The notes under the pieces are model-generated. The model ran no database searches, had not been told where the DNA came from, and was given only the letters and a program-made list of their open reading frames with translations. From Anaerostipes rhamnosivorans (GTDB lineage Bacteria; Bacillota; Clostridia; Lachnospirales; Lachnospiraceae), in contig NZ_CP040058.1 of the NCBI RefSeq assembly GCF_005280655.1, positions 1,960,001-2,024,000 of the forward strand: 64,000 bases of DNA, given 5' to 3'. Of this stretch, positions 26,321 to 33,847 are shown piece after piece; position 1 is the first letter of the stretch; the number at the start of each line of letters is the position of its first letter. The position numbers were made by a program, and so were the translations under genes.

Positions 26321-26480
26321 GCTATCTACGCCGCACTTTAAAATAACATCTTTATTTGACAGTTTGTCTGCTTTCGTAGGATTCTTAGAAACAAGAGGCA
26401 CCTTTCTTTTGACAGAATCCCTTCTCCAGCAGATATTACCTCCATTTTCTACATGATTGGAGTGAGGCATTCTAAGAGCT
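26321..26480. repeat. Diverged family A repeat-related sequence inside the etfB-etfA gap
   Basis: The stretch CTCCAGCAGATATTACCTCC, followed by ATTTTCTACATGATTGG, matches 6950-7010 downstream of repeat copy 1. CTACGCCGCACTTTAAAA resembles the repeat core. The palindromic arms are lost. Apart from this I see nothing in the gap; no promoter or terminator is obvious. Confidence 0.45.
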
Positions 26481-26503
26481 GAACGGAAATCATGTGGAAA
26501 ATG

Positions 26504-27292
26504 TCATATAAATTTCAGTTCTTTTACTTTGTGAAACAGCTTTTCTGAAAGAATACTGCTCTCCTCGTTCCACAGTTCCCTATGGTGGTTTGTTTCCGGA
26601 GGGAAAATCTTTTGGACCTGTGTAGGTGAACCATTCAATCCGTAATGAGTTTCATCCTGGTCATCCATGTCATCCAGACTGAGCATAACGATTTCCGTAT
26701 CTGCTTTTTCCATTTTTCTCACATAAGATGGAAGTCTTGGCTGAAAAATGTCCTTATCCACTGCTAAGAGACATGGATATGTAATTCTGGTGATCTCAAT
26801 GTCATCCGGCATATCCATCTCGACTGTGATATTCTGCTCATTAGCCTCGGTAATCTTCCGGACATTGGATACGCTTGGGATGCCAAGCCATTCAGAAATT
26901 TCCGGACCGACCTGGGCTGTATCTCCGTCCGTGGTCTGCTTTCCGCAAAGGATCAGGTCAAAATCTCCCATTTTTTTGATTCCCTGTGCCAGAGTGTAGC
27001 TTGTTGCCAGCACATCGGCTCCCCCGAATCTCCGGTCAGAAATCAGTGCCCCATGGTCTGCTCCCATGGCATAGGCTTCCCGGATCACCTGTGCTGCCTG
27101 AGGAGGCCCCATGGTAATCACACTGACACTTCCTCCCAGTTCTTCTTTTAACTTCATTGCGGTCTCTATGGCATAGAGATCATAAGGGTTCATCTTGGAT
27201 GCCGCGCCGTTTCTCTTCAGGACACCAGTCTTAGGATCTACTTCCACCTTGTTGGACTCCGGTACCTGCTTGATACAAACTAAAATATTCAT
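26504..27292 (-). CDS. lctB: EtfB, module A (bifurcating type)
   Basis: 262 residues. It begins with the ETF beta signature MNILVCIKQVPESNKVEVD, continues with AYAMGADHGALISDRRFGGA, and has CGKQTTDGDTAQVGPEISEW. The D-G-D-T-A-Q-V-G-P block is the form I associate with NAD-linked bifurcating EtfB. With EtfA it would carry two FADs between the lactate dehydrogenase and NAD/ferredoxin. First structural gene of the module; its leader holds two operator palindromes (27316-27332 and 27386-27400). Confidence 0.85.
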   Translation of the reverse strand: MNILVCIKQVPESNKVEVDPKTGVLKRNGAASKMNPYDLYAIETAMKLKEELGGSVSVITMGPPQAAQVIREAYAMGADHGALISDRRFGGADVLATSYTLAQGIKKMGDFDLILCGKQTTDGDTAQVGPEISEWLGIPSVSNVRKITEANEQNITVEMDMPDDIEITRITYPCLLAVDKDIFQPRLPSYVRKMEKADTEIVMLSLDDMDDQDETHYGLNGSPTQVQKIFPPETNHHRELWNEESSILSEKLFHKVKELKFI

Positions 27293-27315
27293 ATCTTCGT
27301 TCCTCCTGCCTTCAC

Positions 27316-27332
27316 GATTGGTCCTACCAATC
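27316..27332. promoter_or_regulatory. LldR/GntR-type operator, module A, downstream site
   Basis: GATTGGTCCTACCAATC is a perfect palindrome of 7+3+7. It fits the T-N-G-T-N3-A-C-N-A consensus of FadR-subfamily GntR regulators. It lies about 70 bp downstream of the likely transcription start, between promoter and etfB. Confidence 0.8.
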
Positions 27333-27385
27333 GTCTGAAAAATAATTGGAAATGATTGTTCATCTCCAGGTTCCTTGTTTTGTGT

Positions 27386-27400
27386 ATTGGCCCTACCAAT
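27386..27400. promoter_or_regulatory. LldR/GntR-type operator, module A, at the transcription start
   Basis: ATTGGCCCTACCAAT, the same palindrome core as 27316-27332, centred 69 bp from it. It begins about 9 bases past the -10 element (TATAAT, 27414-27409), so bound protein would block initiation. Confidence 0.8.
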
Positions 27401-27408
27401 TTATATTC

Positions 27409-27437
27409 ATTATAAACGTATTTGTATTTTCCGTCTA
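27409..27437 (-). promoter_or_regulatory. Promoter of lactate module A
   Basis: TATAAT (27414-27409) has a weaker TAGACG -35 (27437-27432) with 17-base spacing. The first operator lies at the expected start site. Confidence 0.6.
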
Positions 27438-27480
27438 GTATTATTTTTAAATTCCATTATTTTTGGTCATATTGCACAAA

Positions 27481-28170
27481 TTATCTAGCTTTCATTCGCT
27501 CCAAGGTCTTGTTGATAATGTCAAAGTGGTCCTCGATTGCTCTTCTTCCGCCTTCCAGATTCTTTTCGATCATACATTTTGCAATCTCTTTATGAGTCTG
27601 CTGAAGCTTTTCTTTGTTGTCATCCTTAAAGATCTCCCGCCTCATATCTGTGATATAGGTGTCCAAAACATCGGACAATGCCTGTAAAATATCAATAATC
27701 AAAACATTGCGGGAAGCCTTTGCTATGGCGTAATGAATTTTTTTGTCCCAGATCACACATTCTTCCTCGGTTTTGCCTCTGTCCAAATTTGAGATATACT
27801 CACCGATCCTCTGGATCTCCTCCTCGCTGATGTTGTCCACGGCCAGAACAAAGGCCTCCATCTCCAGCGCAAAACGCAGCTGTGTGATGGAACCGTAGTC
27901 CAGTTTGTGCAGAATAAACATCATAGACATGGATTCCACCAGATTCTTTTCAAAGTTACAGGAAACATAATTCCCCGCACCCTGTTGGCTTGAGATAAAA
28001 CCCATCATCTCGAGCATGTGGATCGCCTCGCGTACAGAATTCCGGCTGACGCCAAGGTTCTCTGAAATTTCTCTCTCCGGAGGCAGTTTCTCCCCAATGG
28101 TCAGATCATGATTGATGATCTGTTTCTTAATGTGCTCTATCACCTTTTCATATGCTTTTCCCTGCTGCAT
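27481..28170 (-). CDS. lctA: GntR/FCD-family regulator of lactate genes
   Basis: 229 residues. The N-terminal winged HTH is KLPPEREISENLGVSRNSVR, then EAIHMLEMMGF. The C-terminal FCD domain holds the metal/ligand residues in FALEMEAFVLAV, WDKKIHYAIAKAS and HKEIAKCMIEKN...DHF, as in FadR and LldR. LldR-type members respond to L-lactate. Palindromes of the matching type occur at both lactate promoters and nowhere else that I found. It is transcribed from its own promoter (28206-28234), with the module A promoter in the 188 bases downstream. Assignment as the local lactate sensor is inference from context and operators. Confidence 0.8.
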   Translation of the reverse strand: MQQGKAYEKVIEHIKKQIINHDLTIGEKLPPEREISENLGVSRNSVREAIHMLEMMGFISSQQGAGNYVSCNFEKNLVESMSMMFILHKLDYGSITQLRFALEMEAFVLAVDNISEEEIQRIGEYISNLDRGKTEEECVIWDKKIHYAIAKASRNVLIIDILQALSDVLDTYITDMRREIFKDDNKEKLQQTHKEIAKCMIEKNLEGGRRAIEDHFDIINKTLERMKAR

Positions 28171-28205
28171 CTCTATCCCTCTTTCTATGAATACACTTGG
28201 AGAAA

Positions 28206-28234
28206 ATTATACCTTTCAGGTATCCCGAAATCAA
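28206..28234 (-). promoter_or_regulatory. Promoter of the GntR regulator
   Basis: TTGATT (28234-28229) and TATAAT (28211-28206) with 17-base spacing. No operator palindrome is seen here, so autoregulation is not supported. Confidence 0.65.
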
Positions 28235-28391
28235 GGGAATTTGTATTATTTCCGGCTTTTTCATCAGATTTCTGTCTCTTCCTGGCTAAATATCATGTTT
28301 TTGGTGTGGAAAGAAGAATCCATGACGTTTTTTGAATATCATGATATAATTGTAAATAAGTATATTAGCATACACGCTGGAGATTTATGGG

Positions 28392-29186
28392 ATGGTAATA
28401 AATATGAAAACATTTGAATTTGACGGAGAGAAATATAAAAAGGCTTCAAAGCACCAAAAAGAATGGGGCAATAACCTAATTGACGAATTGTCTTTAACTG
28501 GTGATGAGGAAATACTTGATTTAGGCTGCGGAGATGGCGGTTTAACCGAACAGCTGGCTCAATCCGTACCTAGAGGAAGAGTTTTGGGAATTGACGCTTC
28601 AGCGGGAATGATTGCTGCTGCCCAAAACCGGCTGAAGTCAAATTTAGTGTTTATGCAAATGGATATTAACACAATCGATTTTCAGAATAGGTTCGATGTT
28701 ATATTTTCAAATGCAGCTCTACATTGGGTTAAGAACCATGAAAGACTTTTAAGTAATGCTTTTAGAGCATTAAAAGAGAACGGCTTACTCTTATGGGATT
28801 TTGCAGGTGATGGGAATTGTTCTAATTTTTTTGAAGTCATGCGAGAAACAATTCATAGTAAAAAATACAAACCATATTTTCGAAACTTTGAATGGCCTTG
28901 GTATATGCCGACGAAAAATATTTATGAAAAAATCATAGCAGCTTCTGGTTTTACTACATACAGTATTACAGAAATAAACCGGGATAGGTTTTTTGCAAGT
29001 GCGGATGAAATGATAAAATGGATAGACCAGCCGAGTATCGTACCCTTTATAAGCAATATCCCAGAGGAAATGAAAATGGAATTTCGAGATGATGTCATTC
29101 AATCAATGATAAAAAAGACATTACAGCCAGATGCTGCTTGCTTTGAAACGTTTCGGCGTATCCATGTAAAAGCAAGCAAAAATTGA
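28392..29186 (+). CDS. SAM-dependent methyltransferase, trans-aconitate methyltransferase-like
   Basis: 264 residues. Motif I is EEILDLGCGDGGLTEQLAQS, followed by RVLGIDASAGMIAAAQ and the motif IV-like FDVIFSNAALHWVKNH. The overall plan matches Tam and related small-molecule methyltransferases. The substrate is unknown. GGAG lies 9 bases before the ATG at 28392. It is the first gene of a plus-strand, AT-rich cassette between the two lactate modules and is followed by a VOC protein 12 bases later. Its base composition differs visibly from the flanking genes, suggesting acquisition. Confidence 0.8.
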   Translation: MVINMKTFEFDGEKYKKASKHQKEWGNNLIDELSLTGDEEILDLGCGDGGLTEQLAQSVPRGRVLGIDASAGMIAAAQNRLKSNLVFMQMDINTIDFQNRFDVIFSNAALHWVKNHERLLSNAFRALKENGLLLWDFAGDGNCSNFFEVMRETIHSKKYKPYFRNFEWPWYMPTKNIYEKIIAASGFTTYSITEINRDRFFASADEMIKWIDQPSIVPFISNIPEEMKMEFRDDVIQSMIKKTLQPDAACFETFRRIHVKASKN

Positions 29187-29198
29187 TGAGGTGAAAAG

Positions 29199-29561
29199 AT
29201 GATAACAGGATACTATTGCACCAATATTTTTTCTGAGCACGCAAAAGAACTAATTGAGTTTTATACACTAAAATTGGGAATCCCCATTATGAAAACTGAT
29301 GATGATAATACAAATGGGGTTTACCTCGGTTTTATCGAACATGCTCCCACTCTTTGTATATGGGATTGCAAAAAATGTAATGTACAGCCGACGGGACATC
29401 AGTCCTTTGTTTTTCAAACCCAAAATCTTGATTTAACAATGGAAGATCTAACGGAAAAAGGGCTTACATTGTCCGAAGCCATTCGGTATGATTGGGGAAC
29501 CTATGAAGTTCGCTTTAACGATCTTGACGGAAACGAAGTCGTGATCGCAGAATTTGTGTAA
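29199..29561 (+). CDS. VOC-superfamily (glyoxalase/bleomycin-resistance-like) protein
   Basis: 120 residues with the beta-alpha-beta-beta-beta repeat of the vicinal-oxygen-chelate fold. EHAKELIEFYTLKLGIPIMK starts it and YEVRFNDLDGNEVVIAEFV ends it, the terminal glutamate being the usual metal ligand. Such proteins include glyoxalases, dioxygenases and drug-binding resistance proteins; the role here is unknown. GAGGTGA lies upstream of the ATG. It sits in the cassette after the methyltransferase. Confidence 0.8.
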   Translation: MITGYYCTNIFSEHAKELIEFYTLKLGIPIMKTDDDNTNGVYLGFIEHAPTLCIWDCKKCNVQPTGHQSFVFQTQNLDLTMEDLTEKGLTLSEAIRYDWGTYEVRFNDLDGNEVVIAEFV

Positions 29562-29601
29562 TTGTCAAATTTTAAATATCACAAACAATCGGGAAAGAAT
29601 T

Positions 29602-30075
29602 ATGAATTATATTATTAGAGAGATAAAACAAAACGAGATTAATCTTCTAGATAATTTTCTATATGAAGCAATCTTTATTCCAAATGGAGTACAGCCGCCG
29701 CCGAAAGACATTATAAAGCAGCCAGAGCTGCAAGTATATATATCTTTGTTTGGGAAAAGAATCGGCGATTACGGTTTTGTCGCAGAAGTAGATCATGAAG
29801 TTGTTGGTGCTGTATGGGTACGGATCATGGATGATTATGGTCATGTAGATGATAAAACTCCATCATTTGCTATTTCAATTTATAAAGGATATAGAGGTTA
29901 TGGGATCGGTACAGATCTAATGAAAAGAATGCTTGAACTATTAAAGAAAAACGGATATAAACAGACTTCCTTGGCAGTTCAAAAATCAAATTATGCTGTA
30001 AAAATGTATAAGGATTTAGGTTTTTACACGATTGCTGAAAATGATGAAGAATATATAATGATTTGCAAACTTTAA
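29602..30075 (+). CDS. GNAT-family N-acetyltransferase
   Basis: 157 residues from the ATG at 29602 (GGGAAAG upstream). The acetyl-CoA-binding motif A is YKGYRGYGIGTDLMKRMLEL, preceded by the beta-strand DDKTPSFAISI, and the C-terminal YAVKMYKDLGFYTI is typical. The acceptor is unknown: small molecule, peptide or antibiotic. It is third in the plus-strand cassette. Confidence 0.85.
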   Translation: MNYIIREIKQNEINLLDNFLYEAIFIPNGVQPPPKDIIKQPELQVYISLFGKRIGDYGFVAEVDHEVVGAVWVRIMDDYGHVDDKTPSFAISIYKGYRGYGIGTDLMKRMLELLKKNGYKQTSLAVQKSNYAVKMYKDLGFYTIAENDEEYIMICKL

Positions 30076-30124
30076 GATGATAAAAATATTCACAGAAGTT
30101 ATATAAAAGGATGGAGAGGTATAA

Positions 30125-30730
30125 ATGAAAGAAATCATCAACTTTATTGAGACGAATGTGGATGGCAAAACGCTGTTTACAAAGGAATTAGTTTACGAAC
30201 TGGAAAACGGTGCGTTACAGGGCGTTTACTCTGATCAAATATCCTTTTCTAATCTAAAATACTCCCAGAGTGGATTTCAGTTTGATATGTTTATTATATC
30301 CAATGAAAAGATATGGCTCATAGGAAAGGATGAACATCGGGAGAAACTAAGAAAAGATTTTAGTGCTGTATCCCTATTCCGATTTGAGCTGGCAAAGAGA
30401 AAAAGCACGAACGATATTACTGGATGTTTTCGTTTCATTTCAGCGTCAGGAAAAAGTGTGGCGGCAGAGGCTATCGTAAGTGGTATTTATGATGTGCGGC
30501 TTGAAGATGATGTGCTGAAATTATCAGAAAGCCAGGCATTGTACCGAGATCAGCCGATACAGGAAGAGCGCTTCAAGCCAGTTGCATTTCAGTCAGAACA
30601 TCGTTTTTATGTCAAAGAGGAAAAGCTACACTATGAATACGATGGCAAATCTTTTGACGTGGATGTAGAAACCATGCAGCGCAACGATAGCTATGATACC
30701 TTTCCTCCATTTATTTCAATTGAGAAGTAA
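30125..30730 (+). CDS. Conserved hypothetical protein
   Basis: 201 residues, not recognised. Soluble, with no signal peptide or membrane segment. The N-terminus KEIINFIETNVDGKTLFTKE is followed by mixed beta-rich sequence, and RFELAKRKSTNDITGCFRFI marks the middle. GGATGGAGAGG gives a good ribosome site. It is last in the plus-strand cassette and converges on the module B etfA gene, with a GC-rich inverted repeat between. Confidence 0.55.
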   Translation: MKEIINFIETNVDGKTLFTKELVYELENGALQGVYSDQISFSNLKYSQSGFQFDMFIISNEKIWLIGKDEHREKLRKDFSAVSLFRFELAKRKSTNDITGCFRFISASGKSVAAEAIVSGIYDVRLEDDVLKLSESQALYRDQPIQEERFKPVAFQSEHRFYVKEEKLHYEYDGKSFDVDVETMQRNDSYDTFPPFISIEK

Positions 30731-30746
30731 ATATTAACATGAGGAT

Positions 30747-30780
30747 ACCTCCTGCCCTGGAATACTCCTGGGCAGGAGGT
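30747..30780. repeat. 11-bp GC-rich inverted repeat between convergent units
   Basis: ACCTCCTGCCC and GGGCAGGAGGT are exact complements with a 12-base loop. No T run follows on either strand, so it may be a weak or factor-assisted terminator for the cassette and for module B. Confidence 0.55.
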
Positions 30781-30824
30781 GCATTAAGATGGTCAATATG
30801 CATTAAGCATAGAAACACGCTGGT

Positions 30825-31823
30825 TTATTCTGCTTCCTTTCTCTTCTTGATCTCTTCGATCATAACAGGAAGCACATTTACTACATTGCCTACGATGCCG
30901 ATATTGGCCACTTCAAAAATAGGCGCATCTTCATCTTTGTTGATGGCTACTATATAATCGGAATTCATAATTCCTGAGACATGCTGTGTTGCGCCGGAAA
31001 TACCGCAGGCGATATAGAGCTTCGGCGCTACGATCTTTCCTGACTGCCCTACCTGGTGGACTCTGGAGATCCATCCGTCTTCGATGGCAGGTCTTGTGGC
31101 TCCCACCACTCCGCCCAGCAGATCCGCCAGTTCTTTCACCATGGAAAAGTTTTCTTTGCTTCCCATACCCCGTCCGCCGGACACAATCACCTCGGCGTCT
31201 TCCAGGTTGACAGTCTCGGCTATTTCTTTGACCACATCCTTGATGTCCAGATGGATCTTTTCGTCAGAAACTGAAATGTTTCTTTCGGTGATGGTACCCT
31301 GGACCGGATTTTCTGCCTTTTTAAAAGCTCCGGATCGCAGCACGGCGATCTGCGGCACAGACTCTTCCAAGGCCACATCCTTTAAGACACATCCCCCGTA
31401 GAGAGGACAAGTATAAACAACTTTCCCGTCAGCAAACTTCATATCCATCACATCAGAGACACAGCCTGCTCCAAGTCTTGCCGCCAGTTTCGGGGCAAGA
31501 TCTTTTCCGTCCTGAGTGCCGCCGACCAGTACCGCAAACGGCTTCTCTTTAGCTGCCACGGCCTCCAAAACGTTTGTATAACGGTCCAGATGGAACATTT
31601 TATACTGCGGATCTTCAACCAGGATAACTTCATCCGCACCGGAAGACGCCGCTTTTTCGGCTGCTTCCCGGATCCCGTCTCCAATCATGACCGCAAGGAC
31701 CTTTCCTCCCAGTTCCCCGGCAATTTGTCTGGCGGGGGAGAGCATTTCCAGGCCGACCTTGACCGGATTTTTTTCCGTGGTTTCGATATAAACCACGATA
31801 TTCTTATATTCTGTCATATCCAT
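30825..31823 (-). CDS. etfA: EtfA, module B
   Basis: 332 residues, a standard ETF alpha subunit without the ferredoxin extension of the module A protein. The FAD-binding part is VSGGRGMGSKENFSMVKELA, then QVGQSGKIVAPKLYIACGIS. AAGGAGGA lies upstream of the ATG. Final gene of lctP-larA-ldh-acd-etfB-etfA, 13 bases after etfB. With EtfB it should carry electrons between the dehydrogenases of the operon. Confidence 0.85.
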   Translation of the reverse strand: MDMTEYKNIVVYIETTEKNPVKVGLEMLSPARQIAGELGGKVLAVMIGDGIREAAEKAASSGADEVILVEDPQYKMFHLDRYTNVLEAVAAKEKPFAVLVGGTQDGKDLAPKLAARLGAGCVSDVMDMKFADGKVVYTCPLYGGCVLKDVALEESVPQIAVLRSGAFKKAENPVQGTITERNISVSDEKIHLDIKDVVKEIAETVNLEDAEVIVSGGRGMGSKENFSMVKELADLLGGVVGATRPAIEDGWISRVHQVGQSGKIVAPKLYIACGISGATQHVSGIMNSDYIVAINKDEDAPIFEVANIGIVGNVVNVLPVMIEEIKKRKEAE

Positions 31824-31836
31824 TGTAAACTCCTCC

Positions 31837-32640
31837 TTAGAATACTTTCGCGTCTGCCATCATGGCCACAGCTTTTAACGCTGAATCCTCTGCTGTCTCT
31901 TCCTGGATTTTGATTCCGGCCTCTTTTTTCGGCGGTTCATAGAGCTTCAGAGTTTTTACAAAGGCTCCGGCCTCCCCTGTTTTTTCAGGTTCCAGCATGG
32001 TCAGATCTTCTGCTTTTAAGGTTCCAATGGGCTTTTTCCTTGCCGCCATTTTATTTTTGATAGTTGGGTATCTCGGATCATAATCCGGCTTTGTCACAGT
32101 GAGCACACAGGGGGCTACTGTTTCTATCAGACGGTATCCCTCCTCTGTTTCCTGCTTTGCGGTCACACGGCCTTCAGAGGAGTCCACTTCAATCACATTG
32201 GTGACAATTCCGATACCCATCATCTCCGAAAGGCTTACACCTGTCTGACCAAGGGCTGCGTCCGTGGCTTCCTTTCCGCAGAAGATCAAGTCAAACTTCT
32301 TTCCCGTATCTTCCTCTATCTTTTTGGCCGCACACATTAAAATATGGCTGATTCCTCTGGAGTCCGAACCGTCAAACTGATCCTCCCGGACCAGATACGC
32401 ATGGTCGGCTCCCACTGCGAGGCAGTTTTTTAATGAATTCCTGGCTTCCTCACCGCCGATGCAGAGGGCCGTGATCTCCCCTTCTCTGGCTTCTTTCAGG
32501 CGGGCTGCCATCTCCAGCGCATAAGTGTCAAACGCGTTGACCACAGGCGTAATATTGGAAAGATCCGGTTTTCCTTCGTCTGTCAAATGTACCTCCACAG
32601 AATCATCCGGCACCTGTTTTACACACACTAAAATTTCCAT
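31837..32640 (-). CDS. etfB: EtfB, module B (variant nucleotide-binding loop)
   Basis: 267 residues from the ATG at 32640, with AAAGGAG 8 bases upstream (a GTG at 32649 overlaps the site). It opens with EILVCVKQVPDDSVEV. The nucleotide-binding block reads CGKEATDAALGQTGVSLSEM, unlike the D-G-D-T-A-Q-V-G-P of the module A EtfB and closer to the Q-T-G form of classical AMP-binding ETFs. This suggests that the module B ETF may not bifurcate in the same way; that is inference from one motif. It follows the acyl-CoA dehydrogenase by 29 bases. Confidence 0.8.
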   Translation of the reverse strand: MEILVCVKQVPDDSVEVHLTDEGKPDLSNITPVVNAFDTYALEMAARLKEAREGEITALCIGGEEARNSLKNCLAVGADHAYLVREDQFDGSDSRGISHILMCAAKKIEEDTGKKFDLIFCGKEATDAALGQTGVSLSEMMGIGIVTNVIEVDSSEGRVTAKQETEEGYRLIETVAPCVLTVTKPDYDPRYPTIKNKMAARKKPIGTLKAEDLTMLEPEKTGEAGAFVKTLKLYEPPKKEAGIKIQEETAEDSALKAVAMMADAKVF

Positions 32641-32669
32641 AATCTTCACTCCTTTGTTCAGTCGTTTTC

Positions 32670-33806
32670 TTATCTGCCGATGGTGTTATTTGCGATGACG
32701 ATTCTCTGGATCTCATTGCTTCCCTCAAAGATCTGGAAAATCTTCGCGTCGCGCAGAAGTTTCTCCACCGGATATTCTCTGCTGTATCCGTATCCTCCGA
32801 ACATCTGGATGGCTTCGGATGCCACTTCCATTGCAATATCACTGGCATAGCATTTTGCGATGGCTGCCTCTTTAGAATGTGGGAGTGAGAGATCCATTTT
32901 GGTCAGTGCGTGGGCCACCATCTGGCGTGCTGTCTCTGTCTTGATTGCCATATCTGCGATCTTAAACTGCAGTGCCTGGTTCCTGATGATCGGTTTTCCG
33001 AACTGGATCCTTTCTTTTCCGTAGGCGATAGCTTCATTAATGCCTCTCTGTGCGATTCCTGCGGCGACACATCCCATCCATGCCCTTGCCTGGTCAAGTG
33101 TCTTCATGGCAATTCCAAAACCTTTTCCTTCCTGGCCGATCAGATTTGCTGCCGGGATCCTGCAGTCTTCCAGCACCACATCACAAGTGTTGGAAGTACG
33201 GATTCCCATCTTATCTTCTTCATTTCCGGTGCTCAGTCCCGGAGTTCCTGCATCCACAAGGAACATGGAGATTCCTTTGACACCCTTGCTTTTGTCTGTC
33301 ATAGCTGTAATACAGTAAAAAGAAGCGATACCGCCGTTTGTGATAAAGCACTTCCGTCCGTTTAGTATGTACTCATCTCCATCTTTGACCGCGGTTGTCG
33401 TTCCTGCCCCGGCATCAGAGCCTGCTCCCGGCTCTGTCAGACAAAATGCCCCAAATCCGCCTTCTATAATCTGGCTGCATACATGCTGTTTCTGTTCTTC
33501 ATTTCCCGCGATTAAAACCGGTTTTGTTCCCAGTCCGCTGGCAGAAATGGTCGTGGCAAATCCTGCATCCGCAATAGCCATCTCCTCGATGAGAGCCGCC
33601 ACATCCACTCTGGAAAGTCCTGGTCCGCCGTACTCTTCCGGTACCTCCAGGGAGTGAAGCTGCATTTCGATGGCTTTATCGTAAATCTCCTTCGGCCATT
33701 CTCCTGATTTATCAAATTCTTTGCACTGTTCTTTTACTTCGTTTTCACAGAATTCTCTCACGTCCTGCAGTAAATCGTTTGCTTCCTCTGAAATTAAATA
33801 TGCCAT
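32670..33806 (-). CDS. Acyl-CoA dehydrogenase in the lactate operon
   Basis: 378 residues, normal length. It has the signatures FCLTEPGAGSDAGAGTTTA (FAD/substrate site) and FGGYGYSREYPVEKLLRDAK, and the catalytic glutamate in IFEGSNEIQRI near the C-terminus. It reduces or oxidises a short acyl-CoA with ETF as partner. Its place between a lactate dehydrogenase and etfBA is striking and matches, as I recall, Anaerostipes lactate clusters. One possibility is that it lets lactate electrons reach an enoyl-CoA such as crotonyl-CoA. AAAGGAG lies upstream of the ATG. Confidence 0.85.
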   Translation of the reverse strand: MAYLISEEANDLLQDVREFCENEVKEQCKEFDKSGEWPKEIYDKAIEMQLHSLEVPEEYGGPGLSRVDVAALIEEMAIADAGFATTISASGLGTKPVLIAGNEEQKQHVCSQIIEGGFGAFCLTEPGAGSDAGAGTTTAVKDGDEYILNGRKCFITNGGIASFYCITAMTDKSKGVKGISMFLVDAGTPGLSTGNEEDKMGIRTSNTCDVVLEDCRIPAANLIGQEGKGFGIAMKTLDQARAWMGCVAAGIAQRGINEAIAYGKERIQFGKPIIRNQALQFKIADMAIKTETARQMVAHALTKMDLSLPHSKEAAIAKCYASDIAMEVASEAIQMFGGYGYSREYPVEKLLRDAKIFQIFEGSNEIQRIVIANNTIGR

Positions 33807-33847
33807 GATTGATTTCTCCTTTATATTTGATATTGTTTCTTTATTTT

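Noticed and set aside
30747-30780. Hairpin as a standard intrinsic terminator
   Set aside because: A T run is missing on both strands; recorded as an inverted repeat instead.
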